NCBI GenBank assembly: GCA_934589225.1
Contig: CAKTNS010000001.1
Coordinates: 1-64,000 of the forward strand
Source of the DNA: an uncultured Oscillospiraceae bacterium
GTDB taxonomy: Bacteria; Bacillota; Clostridia; Oscillospirales; Oscillospiraceae
Reading direction: 5' to 3'
Length of the DNA: 64,000 nt
Shown here: positions 24,413-33,026 of the stretch, in pieces
How the letters are laid out: each line of letters starts with the position of its first letter
Numbering within the stretch: the first letter of the stretch is position 1
Position numbers and translations under genes: made by a program
Notes under the pieces: generated by a model
The model's input: the letters and a program-made list of their open reading frames with translations, nothing else
Told to the model about the DNA's origin: nothing
Database searches by the model: none

Positions 24413-25774
24413 ATGGCAAAGACAAAAACCGTCTTTTTCTGTACAAACTGCGGCAACGAAAGCCCTAAATGGCAGGGCAGGTGTCCTGCTTGCGGGGCGT
24501 GGAATACCTTTGAAGAGCATATTGAAAAGCCCCTGATGCCCGGGAAAACAAAGTCAAATCCGGTCGGGCAGGGGAAAAAGCCCCAGAAGATTCAAAATGT
24601 GGATACGGATGCTGAAATCCGTTTCTCCACCGGCATGAAGGAACTGGACCGGGTTTTGGGCGGCGGTGCAGTGGCGGGATCCTTGGTTCTGGTAGGCGGT
24701 GCGCCCGGAATCGGCAAATCAACGCTGCTATTGCAGATCTGCAACAGCCTGTGTGCGGACAGAAGCGTCCTATACGTATCTGGCGAAGAAAGCGAGCGAC
24801 AGCTAAAACTCCGCGCACAGCGCCTGGAGGTTGCTCCTGAGAAGCTATATATTCTTTCGGAGACACGGTTATCAGACATTTTGGAAGCTGTTGAGGAACT
24901 CAAGCCGGATGTCCTGATCATTGACTCGATTCAGACTCTGTACCGGGAGGATAACGATTCTTCTCCGGGCAGCGTATCCCAGGTGAAAGACTGCACGATG
25001 GCCATGATGCAGCTAAGCAAATCTGAGGACATTACGATTTTTGTGGTTGGGCATATCAATAAGGATGGGAATATTGCCGGTCCCAAGGTGCTGGAGCATA
25101 TGGTGGACTGTGTGCTGTATTTTGAAGGAGATTCCAATACTTCCTACCGCCTGCTCCGTGCCGCAAAAAACCGTTTTGGCTCTACCAATGAAATCGGTGT
25201 CTTCGAAATGATGGAGCATGGCTTGGAGGAAGTGCCAAGCCCCTCCCAGATGCTCTTGGAAGGTCGTCCCAAGGGGGCCAGCGGCACCTGTGTTGCCTGT
25301 GTGATGGAAGGTACAAGGCCTGTACTTGCAGAGGTGCAGGCACTTGTGGCGAAAACCATGGCAAATGTTCCCAGAAGGGCCGCTGATGGATTTGATTTCA
25401 ATCGAATGATGCTCCTATTAGCCGTGGCGGACAAGCGTGCAGGGCTAAAAACAGCAGCTTTTGACGCATATATCAATGTGATCGGCGGACTTCGCCTAGA
25501 TGAACCTGGTGCGGATTTGCCGGTGGCACTGTCCATAGCATCTTCCTACCGGGACCGGCCAATTGCGGACGATTTGGTGGCCATTGGTGAGATTGGCTTG
25601 ACGGGAGAGATTCGTACAGTCTCCCACATGCACCAACGACTAGAAGAAGCGAAGCGGCTGGGATTTCAAAAGTGCATCATACCGTATGGACGATCAGAAA
25701 GGCTGGAAATTCCGGATGGAATGACCGCTTACAAGGTGCGTAATCTCCGGGAAGCGATTGAAATAGCGCTATAA
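24413..25774 (+). CDS. radA: DNA repair protein RadA
   Basis: 453 residues, normal length. N-terminal C4 zinc finger (CTNCGNESPKWQGRCPACG), RecA-like core with Walker A GGAPGIGKST, Walker B VLIIDSIQT, the RadA-specific KNRFG motif, and a C-terminal Lon-protease-like domain. RadA is a branch-migration helicase acting in recombination repair. It is a single gene between its own promoter and a terminator. Confidence 0.97.
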   Translation: MAKTKTVFFCTNCGNESPKWQGRCPACGAWNTFEEHIEKPLMPGKTKSNPVGQGKKPQKIQNVDTDAEIRFSTGMKELDRVLGGGAVAGSLVLVGGAPGIGKSTLLLQICNSLCADRSVLYVSGEESERQLKLRAQRLEVAPEKLYILSETRLSDILEAVEELKPDVLIIDSIQTLYREDNDSSPGSVSQVKDCTMAMMQLSKSEDITIFVVGHINKDGNIAGPKVLEHMVDCVLYFEGDSNTSYRLLRAAKNRFGSTNEIGVFEMMEHGLEEVPSPSQMLLEGRPKGASGTCVACVMEGTRPVLAEVQALVAKTMANVPRRAADGFDFNRMMLLLAVADKRAGLKTAAFDAYINVIGGLRLDEPGADLPVALSIASSYRDRPIADDLVAIGEIGLTGEIRTVSHMHQRLEEAKRLGFQKCIIPYGRSERLEIPDGMTAYKVRNLREAIEIAL

Positions 25775-25820
25775 AATAATGAGGAACCGTTTTTTTGATG
25801 GTTCCTCATTATTTTATAGC
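25775..25820. terminator. Bidirectional terminator between radA and XRE gene
   Basis: AAATAATGAGGAACC pairs with GGTTCCTCATTATTT (15 bp) around a T-rich loop. It serves the convergent genes on both strands. Confidence 0.85.
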
Positions 25821-25835
25821 ACGAATATTCCTGCA

Positions 25836-26318
25836 TTATAGCAGCAATCCAAGGATCAGCCCTAAGACCAAGCCAAGCGCAGCCGCAAGGATCAATAGAA
25901 ATGGATCATTTCGATAACGAACATGAACAACTTTTTTCAGAACTGGCTTTTCAATCACCTTTTCCACGATCCGCTCGACTGGAACCTCCTTGGTGATCAC
26001 TTTGGGAGGCGCTGGTGAAGACTCTTTTTCAATATAGACCGGTTTCTCAATGACTTTTTCGATGTAAACAGGGCGCTCCTCCACCTGGCGCAGGACAATT
26101 GGAGGGGAGGGGAGCTGGGCGTGTTTTCCGCTGGCCAGATACTCACTATCGGTATTTAACGCCTCGGCCAATTGAATCAGGCGCAATGGGTCCGGCGTAG
26201 ATAAGTCATTTTCCCATTTACTGACAGCCTGGCGGCTTACGTCCATACGCTCCGCAAGCTGGCCTTGGGAGAGAGAAGCTGCTTTCCGAAGCTCCGTGAT
26301 GCGTTCTCCAATTGACAT
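25836..26318 (-). CDS. XRE regulator with membrane anchor
   Basis: 160 residues. An N-terminal HTH of the SinR/Xre type (LSQGQLAERMDVSRQAVSKWENDLSTPDPLRL) is followed by a Pro-rich linker of repeated VEK/IEKPVYIEK units, then a C-terminal helix LILAAALGLVLGLILGLLL. It is therefore a DNA-binding protein tethered to the membrane. It lies next to xerC. The short palindrome AACTATTAGTT upstream (26,340-26,350) may be its own operator. Confidence 0.8.
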   Translation of the reverse strand: MSIGERITELRKAASLSQGQLAERMDVSRQAVSKWENDLSTPDPLRLIQLAEALNTDSEYLASGKHAQLPSPPIVLRQVEERPVYIEKVIEKPVYIEKESSPAPPKVITKEVPVERIVEKVIEKPVLKKVVHVRYRNDPFLLILAAALGLVLGLILGLLL

Positions 26319-26371
26319 TAATACACCTCGAATTATGTAAACTATTAGTTGCTTTTTCTATATTATACGAT

Positions 26372-27382
26372 TTATTTCGAAAAATCAAGTTTGGAAAGCG
26401 GATTTGCTTCAGAGGCAATTTTGAGTTCCGTATTTTCGATATGCGTATAGATTTGGGTGGTGTTTAAATTTTCATGGCCAAGGACTTCCTGGACGGTTTT
26501 TACATCGACACCACCGGAGAGCATCATGGTCGCTGCGGTATGGCGTAGCTTATGGGCAGAAAACTGGGAGCTGTCCAATCCAGCCTTTAGCAGGGCTTTC
26601 TTTACCAACCGGTGGACGGCCGTCACACTGATCCGATTCTTGTCACGAGAGCCAAACAAGGCTCGGTTATCCGTCAGTTCCATTTTGCTGCGTTCCTCCA
26701 AATAAGCATCGATGGCCTTCCTGCAAGAGGAGCCAAAGTAGACAAAGCGTTCTTTATTTCCCTTGCCGACAACGCGGATCCTGTCTTCGTATACATCTGT
26801 CAGGTTCAGGCCGACCAACTCACTTCGCCGTATACCGCAATTCAAAAAAAGCATCAATATAGCGTAATCCCGCTTTTCGTTTGTTCCGGACACAGCCTGG
26901 AGCAGGGCAGAGGACTCCTCAAAAGTAAGATATTTTGGCAAGCTTTTTCGTAACTTCGGATATTCCAGGTCCGCTACGGGATTCTCTGTCAGCTGTTTTG
27001 TTCTAACGGTTAGATACTTATAAAAGGACTTGATGGCGGACAATTTTCTTGCACGAGAGGCAGCTTCAATGCCATGCTCCGGAACCGCCATATCCGGCCG
27101 GGCGACACGGTCATTAGCCAGATAGGAAAGAAAATCAAAAATCTCCGATTGCGTAATGCTGCCAATAAAATCCAGATCAATGTCACGAATATCAATGCTC
27201 TCCAAATCCGTATCAATGGGCATTTCGTTTCGCATCAACTTCATGAATCGAAAGAACATCCGAAGATCCAGATAGTATTCCCGAATCGTTAATTGAGACT
27301 GACCTTTGATATTTTCGTGATACGTCAAAAAATCCCGCAAAACCTGCGGACAGTCACGATATTGCTGCATAATGTTTTTCAT
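26372..27382 (-). CDS. xerC: XerC-like tyrosine recombinase
   Basis: 336 residues from ATG 27382 (the frame is open to TTG 27415; no good ribosome site for either). It has an N-terminal core-binding SAM-like domain and a catalytic domain with Arg in NCGIRRSELVGL, HKLRHTAATMM, H-x-x-W-type GHENLNTTQ and the Tyr nucleophile in IYTHIE. Proteins of this length and sequence are core XerC homologues of Clostridia, acting with XerD at dif. The inovirus array starts about 20-50 bases upstream of its start, so the phages either use it or have displaced its native promoter. Confidence 0.85.
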   Translation of the reverse strand: MKNIMQQYRDCPQVLRDFLTYHENIKGQSQLTIREYYLDLRMFFRFMKLMRNEMPIDTDLESIDIRDIDLDFIGSITQSEIFDFLSYLANDRVARPDMAVPEHGIEAASRARKLSAIKSFYKYLTVRTKQLTENPVADLEYPKLRKSLPKYLTFEESSALLQAVSGTNEKRDYAILMLFLNCGIRRSELVGLNLTDVYEDRIRVVGKGNKERFVYFGSSCRKAIDAYLEERSKMELTDNRALFGSRDKNRISVTAVHRLVKKALLKAGLDSSQFSAHKLRHTAATMMLSGGVDVKTVQEVLGHENLNTTQIYTHIENTELKIASEANPLSKLDFSK

Positions 27383-27435
27383 CAGGAAACGGTGCCGGAA
27401 CGTATGAGAGGACAATTGTTTGATAATTCATCTAT

Positions 27436-27889
27436 CGAACGCAACAAAATTTTTATTTTGTTGCGTTCGCATCTTTTGGCCCTCCAGGCTTTCGGCTGCC
27501 GTTCTCCTGATGCCTCCATTTCTTTTGTTTTTTTGGTCCCTTTATGGGTTTCCCCTTTCTTTTGCTCCTAGAATAACGCTATTTCCCCGGTTTGTCAATC
27601 TTGCTTTTTTCTGCGGCATTTTTCTTAAAACGTATCGTTATAAGGTGGCTCAAATCCTTCCTTTTGTTGCGTTGGATTTTTCGGCTGCTTGGAATGTGCC
27701 TTTATTCGCTTGTTTACTGAGTTTTCTAAACTATTTCAGCCGGGTTGATTGCGCTGTTTTGTTCAAATACATGTTTTGCACTATAAGTATTTCCCTATCG
27801 TTCATTTTGGGGTGAAATGTTATGATTTCTCGGTTTTTCTCAAATATTCATTTTCGCCGGGTGTTATGCTGCCTGCTGGCGCTTCTGAC
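27436..27889. repeat. Long repeat copy 1 with att-like hairpin
   Basis: It begins with a 15-bp perfect inverted repeat (right arm ATTTTGTTGCGTTCG, loop TTTT; 27,436-27,469) and continues through the untranslated region and first codons of the pIII-like gene. It is nearly the same as 43,508-43,962; a more diverged copy is at 35,138-35,330. Its T-rich, gene-free part (27,470-27,821) carries the leader and probable promoter of the adhesin gene. Confidence 0.85.
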
Positions 27890-29279
27890 CTTTGGCTGCT
27901 GCCTGTCCCCTGCTCTTGTTCAGCCGGCGGAGGCTGTCGCTGTAGCGGATGATGTTCTGATTGCTTCTCTGGCGCTACTGGCAACGTCCTGGGCGGGGGT
28001 CACTTTTGCGACCAATGCCGGAGCCAATACGGCTATTTCTCGTCTTTTAACGTCAAAGCCTGCGGTGAAGTTGTCATTGGCTGGGCTTCTTACAAAGAAG
28101 CTTATTGTGGATGGTACAAAGCTGTTGCTAACTTCAGATGTCCGTGATGTTTTCAATGCTATTTTGCCGGATATTAAGTCTACTTTTCCGTCTGATTCGT
28201 CTACCTTGATTGATTCAGATTTTAAAGGTTCTATTTATAAAAATATCCCTATTGGTGTTCCTTTGAATGCACCGGATGATTTTTTTACTGAAGAAAATGC
28301 TAAGTTTGCTTTTCATCAACCCTCCTCTTGTGGATTGTTTTATGGGCCGGATTTTGTTTCTTGCCGTGCGTATATAGATGGCATTCCTGCTATTCTTTCA
28401 GCTTCCCATCCTCCTTATTCGAATCGCTATTATTTTTCGGCGTCTAGTTTAGATGATCATTCTAAACTTTTTGATTTTACATTTAATTTTTCATCTTTTC
28501 TTTTTCATAGTGAAGGTGGTACTCTGTTTGTTTATTATCCTGATTTAATTTCTTCTTCTGGTCCAGATCTTTACGTATGGAAAAGTGTTCAGATGCCTTT
28601 TTCATCTATCGTCATTTATCAGCCCTTTGGTGCCCCTTCCTTTGAGTACAATCAATCCAAAGAAGTTGACGGCACCTCTGCCCTGGAGATCCTCAAGCCT
28701 GCGCCGCTGTATGTTGTGAATCCTGATGGTAATGAAGGTGGCGATGGTTCATCGAAGCCGGAGATCAATTTTAAGTACGGGATGCTTGCTTTGGAAGGTC
28801 TCATCGGTGCAATTACGCTAGGTGGACAGGAGGCCCAGAAGGACAAGGATCCGGGGCTCAAGCCTGATGAGATGGTCAATGATTTGCAGCAGGCTATGAA
28901 TAGCGCCGGTCAGAACCCGAATCCGAATCCAAACCCAGAGCCGCAGCCGAACCCTGACCCGAATCCTGATCCTAATCCGGATGAAACAGAGGTTCCTGGT
29001 GGAGGTGGTCCTCCTGATTTCAATCAGATGATGACCCCTATGATTAAAGACTTCTTTCCGTTCTGTATTCCTGGGGACATTAAGAAAATGATAGATGCTC
29101 TCTGTGCTGCTCCGGAAGCTCCCAAGTTTACGTTTGCAACGTCTTTCATGGGTCAGGTCTACTCGGTCAATATAGATTTGTCTCCCTGGAACGGTGTGGC
29201 TGCATCCGTGCGGTATATGGTTGTTGCCGTGTACATTGCCGCTCTGGCGGTGGCTACTCGGAAATTCATCAAGTGGTAA
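27822..29279 (+). CDS. pIII-like adsorption (receptor-binding) protein, provirus 1
   Basis: 485 residues: a signal peptide (first ~35, LLALLTFGCCLSPALVQPAEA), a Ser/Phe-rich, Thr-poor receptor-binding region, and an Asn/Pro repeat linker (NPNPNPNPEPQPNPDPNPDP, about 365-390). A conserved C-terminal part ends in a membrane helix (VVAVYIAALAVATRKF). This is the architecture of filamentous-phage minor coat protein III. The coding strand is very T-rich, as in inoviruses. It is followed by a small membrane protein and Zot in the standard order. Confidence 0.7.
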   Translation: MISRFFSNIHFRRVLCCLLALLTFGCCLSPALVQPAEAVAVADDVLIASLALLATSWAGVTFATNAGANTAISRLLTSKPAVKLSLAGLLTKKLIVDGTKLLLTSDVRDVFNAILPDIKSTFPSDSSTLIDSDFKGSIYKNIPIGVPLNAPDDFFTEENAKFAFHQPSSCGLFYGPDFVSCRAYIDGIPAILSASHPPYSNRYYFSASSLDDHSKLFDFTFNFSSFLFHSEGGTLFVYYPDLISSSGPDLYVWKSVQMPFSSIVIYQPFGAPSFEYNQSKEVDGTSALEILKPAPLYVVNPDGNEGGDGSSKPEINFKYGMLALEGLIGAITLGGQEAQKDKDPGLKPDEMVNDLQQAMNSAGQNPNPNPNPEPQPNPDPNPDPNPDETEVPGGGGPPDFNQMMTPMIKDFFPFCIPGDIKKMIDALCAAPEAPKFTFATSFMGQVYSVNIDLSPWNGVAASVRYMVVAVYIAALAVATRKFIKW

Positions 29280-29291
29280 AGGAGTGCTTTT

Positions 29292-29525
29292 ATGGACATA
29301 TTGAAAACCATGTGGACGAACTTCGGGAAGCTGGTCATGGATGCCCTGCCCCTCTCCCCTTTCCGGGACTGGATTTCCTATCTCTCCGGTGTTCCCTACC
29401 TGGGCTATATCAATTGGTTTATCCCGATGGGTACTGTAGCGAAAATCACGGCGGCCTGGGTCAATGCGATTTTCCTGTACTATGCTTATTCCGCTATTCT
29501 CCGCTGGCTCAAGATGGTGGAATGA
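29292..29525 (+). CDS. Small membrane protein, pVI-like position
   Basis: 77 residues with one or two hydrophobic segments (YINWFIPMGTVAKITAAWVNAIFLYYAYSAIL). It sits between adhesin and Zot, as gene VI does in filamentous phages, and overlaps nearly with the Zot start (1-base gap). A homologous-position gene is at 42224. The assignment is by position and topology only. Confidence 0.6.
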   Translation: MDILKTMWTNFGKLVMDALPLSPFRDWISYLSGVPYLGYINWFIPMGTVAKITAAWVNAIFLYYAYSAILRWLKMVE

Positions 29526-29526
29526 T

Positions 29527-30381
29527 ATGATTCGACTGTATTCCGGTACACCCGGCTCGGGGAAGTCGCTGCACAATGCCCGGGATGTGATCAACCGGTC
29601 TCGGATGGGGAAGCCGGTGATCGGGAACTTCCCTGTTGACCTGTCCCGCTTCAAAAGGGCCAATTACACCTATGTTCCCAACTACGAACTGAATCCAGAG
29701 TATCTGATCAACTACTCCCGGAAGTTCTTTCAGGGAAAGAAAATCAAGGAGGGGGCCATTCTCCTGGTCATTGACGAGTGTCAGCTGATGTTCAACTCCC
29801 GGGACTGGCAGCAGAAGGGCCGCTCTGATTGGCTGTCGTTTTTCTCCCAGCATCGGAAGTATGGCTATGACGTGACTCTGATTGCTCAGTTTGACCGGAT
29901 GATCGACCGCCAGATCAGGGGCGTTATCGAATATGAGTTCATTCACCGGAAGCTCAGCAACTACGGCCTGGGTGGTAAGATCATGTCGATTCTCTTTGGC
30001 GGTAACACATTCGTCGTGGTTGAAATGTGGTATCCCCTGAAGCTGAAGATTTCAAGTGAGTTCGTTCATGCCCGGAAGTATTACTATTCCATCTATGACA
30101 CCTTCGGAACCTTTGCGGTGGAAGCTCCGGCACTGGAGGAGAAGCCGTCCGGCGAGAGCGTGTCCTTGCCAGAGGAACAAATTCCGGTAAAAACCGCTGG
30201 CGCCTTGGTAGATCACCAGCAGCTGAAGCTGAAATTGTCTTCCCAGGGCAAACAGGTAATGAAGAAACTGACCCAACCGGTTCATACGCTGCGGATCGGC
30301 CGCTGGCTTATTTACTCCGGAGCTGGGAAACATCTTTCTAAGTTCCCGGATGGCCGGAATGAACTTGGATGGAAGCTATAA
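29527..30381 (+). CDS. Zot/pI-type assembly ATPase, provirus 1
   Basis: 284 residues. Walker A is SGTPGSGKS near residue 6, Walker B is ILLVIDECQLMF near 80, followed by the FFSQHRKYGYDVTLIAQ motif typical of Zonular occludens toxin-like proteins. Inovirus pI drives extrusion of the virion through the envelope. Unlike many members it lacks an N-terminal membrane helix; a weak hydrophobic stretch lies near the C-terminus. A terminator follows at once. Confidence 0.85.
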   Translation: MIRLYSGTPGSGKSLHNARDVINRSRMGKPVIGNFPVDLSRFKRANYTYVPNYELNPEYLINYSRKFFQGKKIKEGAILLVIDECQLMFNSRDWQQKGRSDWLSFFSQHRKYGYDVTLIAQFDRMIDRQIRGVIEYEFIHRKLSNYGLGGKIMSILFGGNTFVVVEMWYPLKLKISSEFVHARKYYYSIYDTFGTFAVEAPALEEKPSGESVSLPEEQIPVKTAGALVDHQQLKLKLSSQGKQVMKKLTQPVHTLRIGRWLIYSGAGKHLSKFPDGRNELGWKL

Positions 30382-30386
30382 ATAGC

Positions 30387-30421
30387 AAGGCAGAGGGCTT
30401 TTTCTGGTCCTCTGCCTTCAT
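30387..30421 (+). terminator. Terminator after zot 1
   Basis: AAGGCAGAGG pairs with CCTCTGCCTT around a T-rich loop, followed by CATTCTTC. It closes the structural operon. Confidence 0.75.
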
Positions 30422-31498
30422 TCTTCAACTTTATGCCCTTTTCGGTGCTCCCCTTTTGGACTACCATAAAAATTTGAAAAAATATTGCACAAATTTTAAA
30501 TGTACCTATTGACAAAAAGTAACTTAACAATAAGTTGCAAATACATTTATTATAGTACAACACATGGAAAATACAATTAGATATAGTTTGTGATTAATTA
30601 CTTTTTAATTGTCTGTTCACAATTATGCTGATTTATACAATATGACGAATGCTTTCCACGCACCCGTGTGTACTTGACCGGAGGCTGCCCAATGCCTGGG
30701 GCTGCTTCAGGCCTGCCGGGTCACCATAGCGCAGCTGGAAGCGCACGGTGAGGCCTTTTTCATGGGCAGACCGTTTCTCTGTGCGTAGCGAACCTCGCCG
30801 GTGATATTGCGCCGCCTGGGGGCGTTGGTCTCAGCTGACGGTCAGACCGCGGGCAGCTGCCTGCCGGTCCCCTGCCCTCCCCTATTCGCGCCCTTGTCAA
30901 AGTGGCCCCCGGCCTGGCCTTCCGATACGGTATTCACCCGGGACAAAAACGGTAGACCTAAAGCGCAGCCCTGGCGCACCGGCACAGAATCCGCTCCCAG
31001 GGAATGGCAGCGGGAAGGCTGTTACTCTAAATTCTACCTTTTTTCTTCTCAGGTGGGCAGCAGCTCCCGCTGGAACGGGAGAAAAGGAATGTTTTGCTAT
31101 AAGTTATATCCGACCGGTTCGGTTTAGAACCCTGCGCAGCACCTCAAATCAGGGACAGAAAAGCCGGAGAGACTGTATCTTCCGTGGGGATGGTGTCAAG
31201 CTGCTGAAAGACTGAAAAAAGGACATTTCAAAAATGGCTTTGCCTGGGTGATGCTTGCATCACCCAAATTTTCTGTAGCGACTTTTCCTGGAGCTTAAGA
31301 AAATTATTTTTGAAATGTTCTTTTTTCTGTCGGAAATCAGATGGACAGCATCCTTACGGCAGATACAGTCCCTTTGGCTTCTGTTCCTGATTTTGGTGCA
31401 AGCAGGGAAGCAACCTTTGCCCATATCGTGCAGCCTTCCGGATACTTTGCCAGATTTATTTTTCTCTATTATGCGCCCACAAAAAAGTTAGAATAAAA
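30422..31498. other. Long non-coding region of provirus 1 (candidate packaging/minus-strand origin)
   Basis: No credible gene in 1.1 kb. The first 230 bases are very AT-rich and contain TTGACA at 30,509. Then comes a GC-rich stretch of uncertain role (30,650-31,130). A large cruciform at 31,215-31,326 follows: AAAAAAGGACATTTCAAAAAT pairs with its near-perfect complement 70 bases later, enclosing a second hairpin GGGTGATGC/GCATCACCC. Filamentous phages carry packaging signals and complementary-strand origins as such hairpins in the large intergenic region. Confidence 0.5.
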
Positions 31499-31499
31499 G

Positions 31500-31535
31500 C
31501 GTTCCCCTCTGGATGAACCGGAGGGGAGCTTTTTG
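31500..31535. terminator. Terminator for the minus-strand repressor operon
   Basis: TTCCCCTCTGG pairs with CCGGAGGGGAG around a 5-base loop, with T5 on the plus strand and A/T-rich sequence on the other side. It ends the WYPTGW gene. Confidence 0.65.
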
Positions 31536-31552
31536 GAAGCGCCAGGGCTGCG

Positions 31553-32029
31553 CTATTCTTCCTGTTTTTGCTTGAACAGATCTATCCAAATCCCTTTGTC
31601 TGGATCCCAGACCCATCTTTCGCTTGCTTCCGCTATCAGGAAGTCAGGAGGTTCCCATAGTTTTGTTTTCTCGTTGAATGTCCAGCCGGTTGGATACCAG
31701 TTCTGTCCCAATACTTTAGGGCCTGCTCGCTTCTTTGGTGTTTTGTGTACAATCAATGTACCGCTGATTTTCTGTGGTTGCTGTGGTTCTGTTTTTTTCG
31801 CTCTTTGTGGCTGTCTGAAAATCAGGCAAAGACTGCACATGAAAAGAATGATATATTGCTCTTTTGTAATTGTAAATTTGCTCGGGATGCTTTCGTAAAC
31901 TTCTTTTATTCCTTGTGTCAGTGTTGGAAATTGCTCGGCTACTTTGTAAAAGTGGTTTTTCACGATTTCAAAGTACTCCGTGATGTACTCTACTAGTTTA
32001 AGTGCTATTTCTCTTAGCTGCGCCTCCAC
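31553..32029 (-). CDS. WYP-[ST]-GW repeat protein, provirus 1
   Basis: 158 residues. The N-terminal 50 residues are helical, followed by one hydrophobic stretch (YIILFMCSLCLIF) and a basic linker. The C-terminus holds the motif WYPTGWTFNEKTKLWEPPDF and a second, similar unit ERWVWDPDKGIWIDLF. Provirus 2 has a counterpart at 37552 with the same WYP-GW-LWEPPD end at the same map place. No known function; membrane attachment and a Trp-rich tail suggest a binding module. It lies downstream of the repressor gene and may be co-transcribed with it. Confidence 0.55.
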   Translation of the reverse strand: MEAQLREIALKLVEYITEYFEIVKNHFYKVAEQFPTLTQGIKEVYESIPSKFTITKEQYIILFMCSLCLIFRQPQRAKKTEPQQPQKISGTLIVHKTPKKRAGPKVLGQNWYPTGWTFNEKTKLWEPPDFLIAEASERWVWDPDKGIWIDLFKQKQEE

Positions 32030-32062
32030 GATGCTTCCCTACTCCCCTTTTATTTTACCTCA

Positions 32063-32290
32063 TCATTTTATATTTTTTCTTCTTCGCAGTCCATCCGGTA
32101 GGCCAAGTAAATAATCTGATGATACCCTGAAGAATAGACATATTGTTTTGAGGTGCCTAATCGGTATTTCTGTTTCACCTGTTTCATATCTTCGGTACAT
32201 GGTTCTTCCGATTTTTAACATATCAGCCATTTCCTGCTGTGTCATGTCGCAATCTTCTCGTAAGCCTCGAATGATCTCATACGTTTCCAA
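32063..32290 (-). CDS. Cro/CI-type XRE repressor, provirus 1
   Basis: 75 residues from TTG 32290, chosen because GAGGTG lies 7 bases upstream. The HTH is clear (MTQQEMADMLKIGRTMYRRYETGETEIPI). Upstream, three copies of a GACACATATTTGTGCC-type operator overlap the divergent early promoter. It is the probable lysogeny switch of provirus 1. Confidence 0.8.
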   Translation of the reverse strand: METYEIIRGLREDCDMTQQEMADMLKIGRTMYRRYETGETEIPIRHLKTICLFFRVSSDYLLGLPDGLRRRKNIK

Positions 32291-32320
32291 TGTCTTCACC
32301 TCTTGCTTATGGTAGCAAAA

Positions 32321-32385
32321 GGCACATATTTGTGTTGACAAAGACACATATTTGTGCCATTATATTAGTGACACATTTTTGTGCC
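32321..32385. promoter_or_regulatory. Three repressor operators and early promoter, provirus 1
   Basis: O1 GGCACATATTTGTGTT (32,321), O2 GACACATATTTGTGCC (32,343) and O3 GACACATTTTTGTGCC (32,370) are near-palindromes spaced 22 and 27 bases. TTGACA at 32,335-32,340 overlaps O1, and O2 covers the -10 region of a plus-strand promoter, so repressor binding would block early transcription. Confidence 0.8.
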
Positions 32386-32418
32386 ATAATAATCTACCTA
32401 GTTAGGAGGTAACAACCA

Positions 32419-32658
32419 ATGTTTGAACTCGTTGGCTACAGGTTCGTAGACATGAAGACAGCGGACGGTGGAAGCGTAAGGGGTTATTCCTGCTTCTTCC
32501 TGAACCATGAAGACCAGGAGGGCCTGGAGGGTGCCGAAGCGATGAAGCAATTTTTCTCCTCCGAAAAATTCCCTGACTTTAAGCCCAAGCTTTCCGCATC
32601 CTATGACTTGCGTTTCAATCAGAAAGGCAAACTCATGGGTTATGAAGAACTGGCGTAA
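32419..32658 (+). CDS. Small early protein, candidate ssDNA-binding (G5P-position), provirus 1
   Basis: 79 residues, first gene of the early operon, GTTAGGAGG before the ATG. The composition (aromatic, beta-prone: YRFVDMKTADGGSVRGYSCFF) and position just before rep fit inovirus single-stranded-DNA-binding proteins. It has a counterpart of similar size at 38293. Sequence alone does not prove the function. Confidence 0.5.
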   Translation: MFELVGYRFVDMKTADGGSVRGYSCFFLNHEDQEGLEGAEAMKQFFSSEKFPDFKPKLSASYDLRFNQKGKLMGYEELA

Positions 32659-32663
32659 CCGGA

Positions 32664-32888
32664 ATGGTTACCAAGCCGAAACGGGTCCCACGGGCTGTCA
32701 AAGCACCTTTTGACCCGCAAGTACTGATTCCCTATTCCCAGCTGGTGGACCTCCTGGAGGCCTCTGACAGGCTGGAAACGATAGAGGATGATGTAAAGTA
32801 CATTCGCAAGACACAAGAGCAGCTCCGGTCACAGTTCACGGAAATGATGATCGCATTCGGTGACCTGAAACGCTTTGTGTCAGATTAG
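32664..32888 (+). CDS. Small coiled-coil early protein, provirus 1
   Basis: 74 residues with a basic N-terminus and a C-terminal heptad region (LLEASDRLETIEDDVKYIRKTQEQL) ending FGDLKRFVSD. The counterpart at 38544 ends FGDVKRELKRR and has the same layout, so this is a conserved inovirus-module gene of unknown function placed between the ssDNA-binding candidate and rep. Confidence 0.55.
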   Translation: MVTKPKRVPRAVKAPFDPQVLIPYSQLVDLLEASDRLETIEDDVKYIRKTQEQLRSQFTEMMIAFGDLKRFVSD

Positions 32889-32978
32889 CAACTTTCTGGG
32901 CTGGTCGTGAGACGTACCCCATCTAGTAAATTTCATGGTTGCCGGAACTTTTTCGAGGGTTGACGATGGGTTCCGGTG

Positions 32979-33003
32979 ACCCCCCTCCCACTAACAGGGG
33001 GGT
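32979..33003. other. Hairpin before rep 1, candidate double-strand origin
   Basis: ACCCCCC and GGGGGGT form a perfect 7-bp stem with loop TCCCACTAACA, 24 bases before the rep start. A rolling-circle origin is expected near here; the nick site is not identified. Confidence 0.4.
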
Positions 33004-33026
33004 AGAAAATACAAGGGGCGAACAAA

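Noticed and set aside
26316..26346. TTATGTAAACT, identical to the XerD half of the Bacillus dif site, near xerC
   Set aside because: The XerC half does not match (about 5 of 11 bases), and the sequence falls in the promoter/operator region of the adjacent XRE gene, so chance or an operator is more likely.
30801..31127. 108-codon frame in the provirus 1 non-coding region
   Set aside because: Pro/Arg/Ser-rich translation without homology features, no ribosome site and no counterpart in provirus 2; the region is better explained as structured non-coding DNA.
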